Assembly (NCBI GenBank): GCA_003647375.1
Contig: QMMS01000247.1
Location: 1-6,643 of the forward strand
Origin: Deltaproteobacteria bacterium
Lineage (GTDB): Bacteria > Desulfobacterota > Desulfobacteria > Desulfobacterales > B30-G6
DNA length: 6,643 nucleotides
Direction: 5' to 3'
The notes beneath the pieces were generated by a model, which was given only the letters and a program-made list of their open reading frames with translations, did no database searches and had not been told where the DNA came from. Of the stretch, positions 1 through 5,822 are shown piece by piece (positions within the stretch are counted from its first letter, which is position 1; each line of letters starts with the position of its first letter). Both the position numbers and the translations under genes were made by a program.

Positions 1-1436
1 CCACTCTTGACAGCGCCGTGTCCGTGGCATTGGCCAACCGCCAAGAAAAAGCCCGCATGCACCGGCTGTACAATATTATCGATTCCGCAACCGAAGGTAT
101 TGTTTCAGTGGACCAAAATGGCATCATTATGACGATTAACAGCCGGGCAAGACAAATTCTCAATCTCGGCAATTCGGACATTACCGATAGCGACTATCGT
201 AAGCATTTACCCTGGGGTCTCTTTCACCTTGTTTTGGACACGCAAGCACCAATCGTTGACCGTTTGGAACGTATCAACGACCTGCTTTATATATTCAACT
301 ACTCACCCGTTTTGCTCGAGAACAATGTGGTGGGATGTATATCCACATTCCAGGAAGCTTCCAAAATCATGCGCTCGGAAAACGAAGTCCGGCGCTCTTT
401 GACAAAAGGACTGGTCTCCAAATACACAATTGATGACCTGATCTGGTCATGCTCGTCTATGGGTAAGATCATTGACACAATAAAGAAATTTGCCCCTACG
501 GATTGCACGGTCTTCATTACCGGTGAGACTGGGACCGGAAAAGAAATCATAGCCCATGGAATCCATAATCTCAGCAAAAGAAAGAACAATGCTTTTGTCT
601 CTATCAATTGTGCCGCCCTGCCCGAACAACTGCTGGAAAGCGAGTTGTTTGGTTATGAAGGCGGGGCCTTTACCGGGTCAAAAAAAACAGGGAAGCCCGG
701 TCTTTTTGAAATGGCGCACAAAGGAACCATTCTATTGGATGAAATTTCAGCCACCTCCTTAAAAGTGCAGTCCTTGATGTTGCGTGTACTTCAGGAAAGA
801 GAGATTATGCGCATTGGTGGAGACAGGCTGATCCCTGTGGATGTCAGAGTGATCGCCAACTCTAACAAAGATCTGAGTACCGAGATCATCAAGCAATCTT
901 TCCGCGAAGATTTGTTCTTTCGCATCAATGTTCTGCAAATCCACATTCCACCCCTCAGAGAAAGACGTGATGATATCGCCGTTTTGATGGACCATTTTAT
1001 CAAGTCGCTTTCTCATCAATACAAACTTGAGCCAATTGTTATCCCCATACCCTTTATGCATAAATTATTCGAATACGAGTGGCCTGGCAATGTTCGTCAG
1101 CTTATCAATTTTGTGGAGCAAATGGTGTTGTTATGTCAATCGCAATTCAGTGTAGAGATTTTTGAAGATCATTTCGAGCGCTTAAGGGCATATTCGCCCG
1201 CCCACTCGAATCTAAACACTGAGCCGCAAAGTGAAAATATTGGCCATCAAGCCGAGCAAACAGATGGTGTAATAGACGATTTCAGACATGAAATTCGTAA
1301 AAAGACAAAGGAACACGAGGCCTACCTGATTCGTTCTGCCCTTGAAAAAACCAATCACAATAAATGCAAGGCCGCGACCTTGCTCGGAATCAGCCGAACC
1401 ACCCTATACAAAAAAATGGATCGATTGAAACTATAG
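1..1436 (+). CDS. Sigma-54-dependent transcriptional activator (PAS, AAA+, Fis HTH), 5'-truncated by the window
   Basis: This is a bacterial enhancer-binding protein that uses ATP to open sigma-54 promoters. The frame is already open at base 3 (T-L-D-S-A-V-S-V-A-L-A-N), and the GTG at 18 has no ribosome binding site, so the true start lies upstream of the window. Numbering from that GTG, a PAS-like domain covers about 15-115 (IIDSATEGIVSVDQNG). The AAA+ domain covers about 140-370: Walker A GETGTGKE at 169-176, sigma-54 contact loop GAFTGS at 216-221, Walker B ILLDEI at 238-243, arginine-finger segment FREDLFFR at 295-302, and WPGNVRQL at 355-362. The Fis-type helix-turn-helix is at about 448-471 (KAATLLGISRTTLYKKM). 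The last residue of the usual GAFTGA loop is Ser here. The linker at 391-425 is polar and probably flexible. The missing N-terminus is probably a further sensor domain (GAF or PrpR-like; inference). The gene lies 219 bp upstream of a methyltransferase gene that has its own sigma-54 promoter, so that gene is the likely target. Confidence 0.95.
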   Translation, partial: TLDSAVSVALANRQEKARMHRLYNIIDSATEGIVSVDQNGIIMTINSRARQILNLGNSDITDSDYRKHLPWGLFHLVLDTQAPIVDRLERINDLLYIFNYSPVLLENNVVGCISTFQEASKIMRSENEVRRSLTKGLVSKYTIDDLIWSCSSMGKIIDTIKKFAPTDCTVFITGETGTGKEIIAHGIHNLSKRKNNAFVSINCAALPEQLLESELFGYEGGAFTGSKKTGKPGLFEMAHKGTILLDEISATSLKVQSLMLRVLQEREIMRIGGDRLIPVDVRVIANSNKDLSTEIIKQSFREDLFFRINVLQIHIPPLRERRDDIAVLMDHFIKSLSHQYKLEPIVIPIPFMHKLFEYEWPGNVRQLINFVEQMVLLCQSQFSVEIFEDHFERLRAYSPAHSNLNTEPQSENIGHQAEQTDGVIDDFRHEIRKKTKEHEAYLIRSALEKTNHNKCKAATLLGISRTTLYKKMDRLKL

Positions 1437-1463
1437 CAGCACTGAATTGTCCGACTGTTATTT

Positions 1464-1476
1464 CAGGTCTTACCTG
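1464..1476. promoter_or_regulatory. Candidate activator-binding inverted repeat upstream of the sigma-54 promoter
   Basis: CAGGT-CTT-ACCTG is a perfect 5-bp inverted repeat with a 3-bp centre. It lies about 60 bp upstream of the -24 element, within the range where enhancer-binding proteins often bind. No T-run follows, so it does not read as a terminator for the upstream gene. The arms are short and only one copy is obvious, so assignment as an upstream activating sequence is inference from position. Confidence 0.25.
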
Positions 1477-1536
1477 GTATGCAAAGCGCCGGTTTATAGG
1501 TTAGATGACCATTTCTATTTTTATTTATTGGCCAAA

Positions 1537-1552
1537 TGGCAGAAATTTTGCT
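1537..1552 (+). promoter_or_regulatory. Sigma-54 (-24/-12) promoter of the MttB-family gene
   Basis: The sequence TGGCAGAAATTTTGCT matches the sigma-54 consensus TGGCACG-N4-TTGCW. The invariant GG (1538-1539) and GC (1550-1551) are present with exactly 10 bases between them. The differences from consensus are G for C at 1542 and A for G at 1543. Transcription would start near 1563, giving a leader of about 93 bases before the ATG at 1656. A sigma-54 activator gene lies directly upstream, which supports the call. Confidence 0.8.
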
Positions 1553-1655
1553 TGCTGATCGTTAGCGGATCTCCTGAGCTTATAGTTTGAGGAAACCTTT
1601 TAACAAATGATGAGAAAAAATATCATTCGAAACTTTAGTTATCGAGGTAGATGTC

Positions 1656-3146
1656 ATGACGGTGAATAGGGCTGTCACAATTCAATTGACACGAAACGCA
1701 CTCAACGGCCTACAATTCCTCAAGCCAGAGGAAATCGATAGAATTCATGTCGGTGCATTGGCACTCCTGGAGAAGGTTGGATTGAAGGTTGAACTGAAAG
1801 AAGCCGTGGACCTTCTACATGGAAACGGTGCTAAGGTTGAAAAAGGAGATGGCTTTTTCAAGGTCAAATTACCGCCTTCACTCGTTGAAGATTGTATTGC
1901 CCAGACGCCCAAAGAACTGACCTACTATGGGCGCAATAAAGAGAACGACTTAATTTATCCAACAAATAATACGGCTTTTGCCGCCTTTGGCCAATGTGTT
2001 AATGTTCTAGATCTGGTAACCGGGGAGGCGCGGCCGTCAACTAAAGCCGATATTGAAATATCGGCCAGGATTCAGGACGCTCTCTCTAACCTGAAGACAG
2101 TTGCCCGAACCATGGCCCCCGGTGACAAGCCTCCAAACACCCAGGCAATTCACTGTATCGATGCCATTGTACGTAACACGGGAAAGCACATTAGCGGAGG
2201 AGCTTCAGACCGCCGCACGTTGAGGATGATCATCCAAATGTTGGAAGTTGCCGCAGGCAGCGCCGAAGCCTTTAAATCGCGCCCTTTTTATTCTCCAAGC
2301 TTCTGTCCAACCAGTCCCTTGACCCTTGGAAAATCATGTTGTGAGGTAGCCATTGATGCAGCGGCCTACGGACTCAATATGGTGGTCATGATCATGCCCC
2401 TTGCGGGAGGAACCGGACCCGCAACAATTGCAGGAACTGTAACGCTTGGAATTGCCGAACAGCTCAGCGGGCTTGTATTAACCCAATTGACGAGGAAGGC
2501 AAGTCCAATAACCCTTGGTAGTGCAACAACCATCATGGATTTAAAATCAGGCATCAGCGCCATGGGTGCTCCCGAATCAGGAATGATAAATGCTTGTTTG
2601 GCTCAGATGGCACAGTTTTATCAGCTGCCTTGCCGTGTTGCTTGTGGTGTTTCTGATGCCTGTATGCTTGATGCTCAGATTGGGTACGAATTTTCCTTAA
2701 ATGCTTTTATGGCAGCCATGGCTGGGGCGACGATTATTTTTGGGGGGGGGGCTTTGGAGTCGGGCTTAACCCATAGCCCGGCAAAATTGTTAATGGATCA
2801 TGAAAGCATGTGTCATATACATCAAATTTTGAACGGAGTATCAGTTGATAATGAAGACTTAGCTTTGGAGGTAACTTCTGAAATAGGCCCCGGAAACAGT
2901 TTCTTAATGCACAGGCATACATTTGATCGCATGAAGTCCCAATCCCGTTCTGTAGTGTTCAACAGGCAGCCCCGCGAATCATGGATGATGCAAAAATCAA
3001 GTAATTCTGTATCTGTTTCAGCGACCGAACAGGCGCTGGGAATCATAGAAAATCATACCCCTCCCGCACTTCCTGATGGTGCGGATCAAGTTTTGACAGA
3101 AATGATTAATACCTTTGAAGCTCAATTGGTATCTACTAATGGCTAA
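1656..3146 (+). CDS. Trimethylamine methyltransferase family protein (MttB superfamily), non-pyrrolysine type
   Basis: The 496-residue product has the usual length of MttB-superfamily corrinoid methyltransferases. These TIM-barrel enzymes move a methyl group from a methylated amine to a cobalamin-binding partner protein in the cytoplasm. Recognisable family segments are the N-terminal region (about 25-130; IHVGALALLEKVGLKVE), the Gly/Pro-rich core (MPLAGGTGPATIAGTV at about 248-263) and the region at about 330-385 (SDACMLDAQIGYEF, then AGATIIF and ALESGL). True TMA methyltransferases carry pyrrolysine at a UAG just before the P-D-A-Q-like motif; here that position seems to be Met337 (ATG at 2664-2666), and no in-frame TAG exists. 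It is therefore related to the non-Pyl branch that includes glycine betaine (MtgB), proline betaine (MtpB) and carnitine (MtcB) demethylases, but the substrate cannot be read from sequence. The start is supported by GAGG at 1644-1647; the ATG at 1651 runs into a stop at once. A G10 run lies at 2742-2751. No corrinoid protein gene is adjacent. Confidence 0.92.
   Translation: MTVNRAVTIQLTRNALNGLQFLKPEEIDRIHVGALALLEKVGLKVELKEAVDLLHGNGAKVEKGDGFFKVKLPPSLVEDCIAQTPKELTYYGRNKENDLIYPTNNTAFAAFGQCVNVLDLVTGEARPSTKADIEISARIQDALSNLKTVARTMAPGDKPPNTQAIHCIDAIVRNTGKHISGGASDRRTLRMIIQMLEVAAGSAEAFKSRPFYSPSFCPTSPLTLGKSCCEVAIDAAAYGLNMVVMIMPLAGGTGPATIAGTVTLGIAEQLSGLVLTQLTRKASPITLGSATTIMDLKSGISAMGAPESGMINACLAQMAQFYQLPCRVACGVSDACMLDAQIGYEFSLNAFMAAMAGATIIFGGGALESGLTHSPAKLLMDHESMCHIHQILNGVSVDNEDLALEVTSEIGPGNSFLMHRHTFDRMKSQSRSVVFNRQPRESWMMQKSSNSVSVSATEQALGIIENHTPPALPDGADQVLTEMINTFEAQLVSTNG
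2742..2751 (+). repeat. Ten-G homopolymer inside the MttB-family coding region
   Basis: Ten consecutive G residues encode Gly363-Gly365 and the first base of Ala366. Gain of one G would lead to TAG at 2774-2776, and loss of one G to TAA at 2767-2769, so either slip truncates the protein within about ten codons. This is the longest G run in the window. It may be a slippage-prone site in the cell or a sequencing or assembly length error. Confidence 0.9.
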
Positions 3147-3609
3147 TTAAAAGATCGGCACTGTTTTTTTCGCCAGCACTACCGGTTTCGTATTTCTGAT
3201 TGTTTCACAAATACAAAAGTTAAGCTTTTAATCGAAATCATAACTCCATGGCATGATCACAATATTAAACACTTCATTTTTTTGACAGATTTGTAAAACT
3301 TTTAATTATATGATGAGCCTTTAGATCATAACAATTTGATAATATGATGAAATCTTTATTTTATTGGACCTATTTTGGGGTGGTGATATTTATGTAGTGA
3401 CGTAATGAATTCTTGATTAAGGTAGGCACAAGATGTTGTGGTTTTATTATTTCCTCTGAAACCGTTGATTCCGCAATAAATCATTCAAAGACTAATGATA
3501 TCAAAAATGCTGATTTTCACTTCTAATCTCCGGTAAAAGGATGTAATATTCTCATACAGCATATTATCGCAAACTAGTAAGAGCTCACAGATTCAACCAG
3601 TTTTATCAC
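3147..3609. other. AT-rich gap between convergent genes, nothing coding recognised
   Basis: This 463-bp stretch separates the ends of the methyltransferase (+) and patatin-like (-) genes. By eye it is clearly richer in A+T than its neighbours. I saw no credible ORF, tRNA or strong GC-rich hairpin followed by a T-run for either gene. Weak items are AAAAG-TTAAG-CTTTT (about 3216-3230), a nine-base direct repeat ATATGATGA at 3308-3316 and 3342-3350, and an isolated TTGACA near 3282 with no well-spaced -10 box. None supports a specific call. Confidence 0.6.
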
Positions 3610-4449
3610 TCAAGTCAACAATTGAACTTCCTTCCTGATCCTGCTGCTCTCGACAGCCTCGATTAATTCGTCGGCCAGTTGTCGGCTCAGGTGAACGGCT
3701 TTGTTCCAGTTGGCTATGCGTTCTTTATCCCTGCCTTTGTAGATGTAGAAGTCGTTGCGGTCGGGAATTTTTCCGTCCGGCAGGGCGGCAATAAAAGAAG
3801 GTGACGGCGCTACCAGCAGGACATTTTCCATGTTTTCCGGTGTCAGCTGGATCTTGTTGATGGGCAGGTCCTGCATACCTGCAAAAGGCGGCACATCTCG
3901 CGGATCATGAAACAGACCGCGTTCGAAGAACCACCCCAGCAACCGACGGCTGATGAAGTTGCCCAGGACGGCCATTGATAGCCCGGCAAACAGCTTGGGC
4001 CGCAAATCCGAACCTGTCCAGCCTCTCCCGCGCACGGTCATGAAATTCAGGCGCATAAAAGGATGGGACAGGATTTCTTTAGCGCCCTGATCTCCAAGCA
4101 GATGTTTAAGGATTCTGCCGGCCTCGTCGCTCACCTCTTTGGGCGTGGGATTGTCTTCATAAGACTGGTTGATATAGGCGTCCTCAAACCGCTGAATGGC
4201 AGCCAGCGGATCTGTGTGGGAAGCGGCGGCAAATCGCCATGCCCCGGAAGAGGAACCGATCAGATACAGCGGCTCCTGGCGTGACTGGAAAAAAGAGCCG
4301 AAAAGATAGCGGTCCAGATGGCCGAGGATCAGCCATTTGGATCCACCGGCCGCACCGGCCATGACCTTGACATCGTCCGCTTGCAGCCCGTTATCTTTTA
4401 TTTTTTGCAGAGCCTTAGTTCCTGCCCTGAAAATGAGGTTAGCATTCAA
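3610..4449 (-). CDS. Patatin-like phospholipase family protein, apparently lacking the catalytic Asp segment
   Basis: The protein has 279 residues. Patatin-type lipid acyl hydrolases use a Ser-Asp dyad. The oxyanion glycine region AGAAGGSKW is at 31-39, and the nucleophile elbow GSSSG is at 65-69 with Ser67 as likely nucleophile. The family signature continues through DPLAAIQRFEDAYINQSY, HPFMRLNFMTVRGRG and the C-terminal LPDGKIPDRNDF (223-234). From memory of the family, full members have roughly 360-370 residues, with a block containing the DGG motif between the 'LTxENL' segment and the 'VLLVAPSPxF' segment. Here these two run together at about 203-216 (bases about 3800-3843), so about 80-90 residues, including the catalytic Asp, seem to be deleted in frame. 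The start is TTG at 4447-4449, with AGG about nine bases upstream and an in-frame stop further upstream. A sigma-70 promoter is at 4515-4543. Activity is doubtful; a regulatory role or early pseudogene decay is possible. Confidence 0.85.
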   Translation of the reverse strand: MNANLIFRAGTKALQKIKDNGLQADDVKVMAGAAGGSKWLILGHLDRYLFGSFFQSRQEPLYLIGSSSGAWRFAAASHTDPLAAIQRFEDAYINQSYEDNPTPKEVSDEAGRILKHLLGDQGAKEILSHPFMRLNFMTVRGRGWTGSDLRPKLFAGLSMAVLGNFISRRLLGWFFERGLFHDPRDVPPFAGMQDLPINKIQLTPENMENVLLVAPSPSFIAALPDGKIPDRNDFYIYKGRDKERIANWNKAVHLSRQLADELIEAVESSRIRKEVQLLT

Positions 4450-4491
4450 GATAAAATACCTGTGTACGGAAATTTTGAAAGGAAATTGCTT

Positions 4492-4507
4492 TCACGAAAT
4501 CACGAAA
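4492..4507. repeat. Tandem octamer TCACGAAA x2 at the patatin-like gene start site
   Basis: Two exact, adjacent copies of TCACGAAA occupy 4492-4499 and 4500-4507, within a short inverted frame CTTTC...GAAAG. They lie at and just downstream of the predicted transcription start (about 4508, minus strand). That is a position where a repressor could act, but operator function is only inference. Confidence 0.35.
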
Positions 4508-4514
4508 GGTTGGA

Positions 4515-4543
4515 AATATAGCAGTGTTGCGATGCAAAGTCAA
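4515..4543 (-). promoter_or_regulatory. Sigma-70-type promoter of the patatin-like gene
   Basis: Read on the minus strand, TTGACT (-35; 4538-4543) and TATATT (-10; 4515-4520) are separated by exactly 17 bases, and each matches its consensus at five of six positions. The predicted start near 4508 gives a leader of about 58 bases before the TTG codon at 4449. Confidence 0.65.
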
Positions 4544-4583
4544 AACTGGTAAACTGCAATTATCCACCTGTTCCCTAAAGAAA

Positions 4584-4679
4584 AAAGGAGGGCTGTCGCT
4601 CGAACACGGCCTGACCCTGGCCGCGGAAACCCTGGCTGAATTCGGCGGCGGGAAGATCGAAGGGGTCGCCATCTATTAA
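4584..4679 (+). pseudogene. Possible C-terminal remnant of an unidentified gene
   Basis: A GC-rich block in otherwise AT-rich spacer reads on the plus strand as ...SLEHGLTLAAETLAEF followed by GGGKIEGVAIY and a TAA at 4677-4679. The amino-acid pattern (amphipathic helix, Gly turn, hydrophobic end) resembles a real protein C-terminus. No start codon or ribosome binding site fits: the frame is open only back to about 4479, and that part overlaps the divergent promoter and leader. The parent family was not recognised, so this may also be chance. Confidence 0.3.
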
Positions 4680-4707
4680 GCAGTTATCTACAACAAGTTT
4701 CTCGATT

Positions 4708-4776
4708 CCTGATCCCCAGGACTGACACCTGACACCCGTGACCCACAACCTGAAACGCGCAACCCGTTACCCGCAT
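4708..4776. repeat. Degenerate 7-bp tandem repeat (CCYGNNA-like), about ten units
   Basis: From 4728 the plus strand divides into regular heptamers CCTGACA, CCCGTGA, CCCACAA, CCTGAAA, CGCGCAA, CCCGTTA and CCCGCAT. They are preceded by CCTGATC, CCCAGGA and a six-base unit CTGACA at 4708-4727. The last unit touches the stop codon of the QueG-like gene (4776-4778). C residues at the first positions and A at the last recur in most units while the middle varies. Its role is unknown; it may be a slippage-derived spacer or a transcription-end element. Confidence 0.7.
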
Positions 4777-5564
4777 CATATTTTAACCGGATTGGCAAAA
4801 CTGCACGGCATCATAGCGGCACACTTGCCGCACACATCCGTAGTGCTGGGAAGATCCGAAAAGTAGTCAAGTGTTTTGTAATTCTCATTCAGCCGGTCCC
4901 ACCACTTCCTTCTGTCACAGGCATACGCTTTCAACGCTCCCACCGGGCACCGCTCCACGCACTTGCCACATTTTTTACCGGCTTTCAAAAGGCAGGCTTC
5001 ATCAGTGGACATGCGCGGGTGATCCCCCAGTTTTGCTTCGGTCACCAGGCTGCCGAAACGCCCGCAGCACCCCTTGGGTGTAATCAGCATACAGTGCGTG
5101 CCAAACCGCCCCAGCCCAACAAGATGCCCCAGATGTTTGTGAGACCAGCGTGCCATGAGTTTTTCTTCGTCAAAATTGTGCGTGGCCGGCGTCAGCTCCG
5201 ATCGATACCCCTCTTTTTCCAGCAGACCGCTCAATGCCCGGCTAGCGCGTTCGATAAGGTCATTGGTCTGCACGTAGGCCCGTCCCCAGTTTTGGCAGGG
5301 CCGGTCCCCTTCTCTGTTTTCCTTGACCAGCCATTTCTGAAAGGGAATAAAAAAGACGACCACAGACCGGGCCGTGGCCAGCAGATCAGTTGGCAGCAGG
5401 TGTTCATCCATGGCGATTTCAGGCAGGATGGCAAACCGGTCGTCAACCAATGCGCTGGCCATAATCGGAGATTCCCAGAATTCTTTGGTTCCCGACGTTT
5501 GCGGTTCCGCAGCTACAAATTCTTCCAGCTTTTGCCGCAATAACACTATATCGATGTTGTTCAT
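4776..5564 (-). CDS. QueG-like (COG1600-type) 4Fe-4S protein
   Basis: The 262-residue cytoplasmic protein is related to epoxyqueuosine reductase, a cobalamin and 4Fe-4S enzyme, but is shorter than QueG (about 350-380 residues). The segment HLGHLVGLGRFGTHCMLITP (144-163) corresponds to the conserved QueG 'GLGxxGxxxLLI' region. Iron-sulfur ligands are C191, C199, C202 and C206 (CGKCVERCP) and a C-terminal set C245, C248 and C254 (CGKC...PC), with C216 a further candidate. ATG at 5562-5564 was chosen because GGGGAGGA lies five bases upstream; an in-frame ATG 20 codons earlier (5624) lacks such a site and would add a Cys-rich tail unlike the family. Small family members of this kind are often annotated as epoxyqueuosine reductase, but queuosine function is not established here. 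A corrinoid-linked redox role would fit the methyltransferase upstream, though the two are not in one operon. The gene is divergent from yajD. Confidence 0.85.
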   Translation of the reverse strand: MNNIDIVLLRQKLEEFVAAEPQTSGTKEFWESPIMASALVDDRFAILPEIAMDEHLLPTDLLATARSVVVFFIPFQKWLVKENREGDRPCQNWGRAYVQTNDLIERASRALSGLLEKEGYRSELTPATHNFDEEKLMARWSHKHLGHLVGLGRFGTHCMLITPKGCCGRFGSLVTEAKLGDHPRMSTDEACLLKAGKKCGKCVERCPVGALKAYACDRRKWWDRLNENYKTLDYFSDLPSTTDVCGKCAAMMPCSFANPVKI

Positions 5565-5624
5565 ACAATCCTCCCCGGTTTCCGTGCAAAAGGGTTTTCC
5601 CAAAGCCGAAGGGCAGCAAATCAA

Positions 5625-5654
5625 TTCCCTGTTCGAGGTTCCCTGGGTTCACGG
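5625..5654 (-). repeat. Short heptamer-like repeat upstream of the QueG-like gene
   Basis: On the minus strand this stretch divides into CCGTGAA, CCCAGGGAA, CCTCGAA and CAGGGAA, with units of 7, 9, 7 and 7 bases. It resembles the C-rich, A-ended heptamers downstream of the same gene but in the opposite orientation. Only four imperfect units exist, so the relation is tentative. Confidence 0.3.
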
Positions 5655-5822
5655 CTCTCCTGAGATACTTGAAGTTGCAATTGAGCTAGGGTAATAAGTG
5701 AACTAAAGCCGCCCTGGTGCGACCCGTTCGTGTATATAACATTAAAAAATATAAAAAAAGATAGCTTTTGCTTTACAACATTATTATTCATACACATAAG
5801 AAACACGAATAAGGAGAAGCCC

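Larger units (their letters stand above)
4450..4775. other. Spacer with promoter, gene remnant and heptamer repeats
   Basis: This 326-bp stretch between two minus-strand genes is a mosaic. Nearest the patatin-like gene is an AT-rich leader and promoter (4450-4560), then a GC-rich block reading like the end of a lost plus-strand gene (about 4584-4679), then a degenerate 7-bp tandem repeat (4708-4776). The sharp changes in base composition suggest past rearrangement. No intact gene was recognised. Confidence 0.6.

Noticed and set aside
3147..3185. T-run after the methyltransferase stop as a Rho-independent terminator
   Set aside because: The seven-T run near 3166 is not preceded by a stable inverted repeat.
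3282..3327. Possible sigma-70 promoter or small RNA start (TTGACA near 3282)
   Set aside because: No -10 box lies at 16-18 bp; the best TATGAT is 21 bp away, and no transcript-like structure or terminator follows.
4439..4672. Minus-strand 77-codon frame overlapping the patatin-like gene start
   Set aside because: Low-complexity product with no family likeness. It crosses the sigma-70 promoter and the GC-rich remnant, so it is a shadow frame.
5565..5624. Twenty-codon N-terminal extension of the QueG-like gene from the ATG at 5624
   Set aside because: The ATG at 5564 has a strong GGGGAGGA site at good spacing, while the upstream one has none and adds a Cys-rich tail not expected for the family.
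5565..5694. Plus-strand frame reading ...SLFEVPWVHGSPEILEVAIELG then stop
   Set aside because: It looks protein-like, but it has no ribosome binding site or start of its own, and its upstream part is antisense to the QueG-like gene. No family was recognised.
5730..5770. TATAAC/TATATT boxes as divergent promoters for yajD and the QueG-like gene
   Set aside because: Neither has a matching -35 element at acceptable spacing. A promoter must exist here, but I cannot place it.
5730..5822. Longer start for yajD adding 31 residues
   Set aside because: The added stretch is AT-rich leader DNA, and AAGGAG sits just before the ATG at 5823, where homology to YajD proteins can begin.
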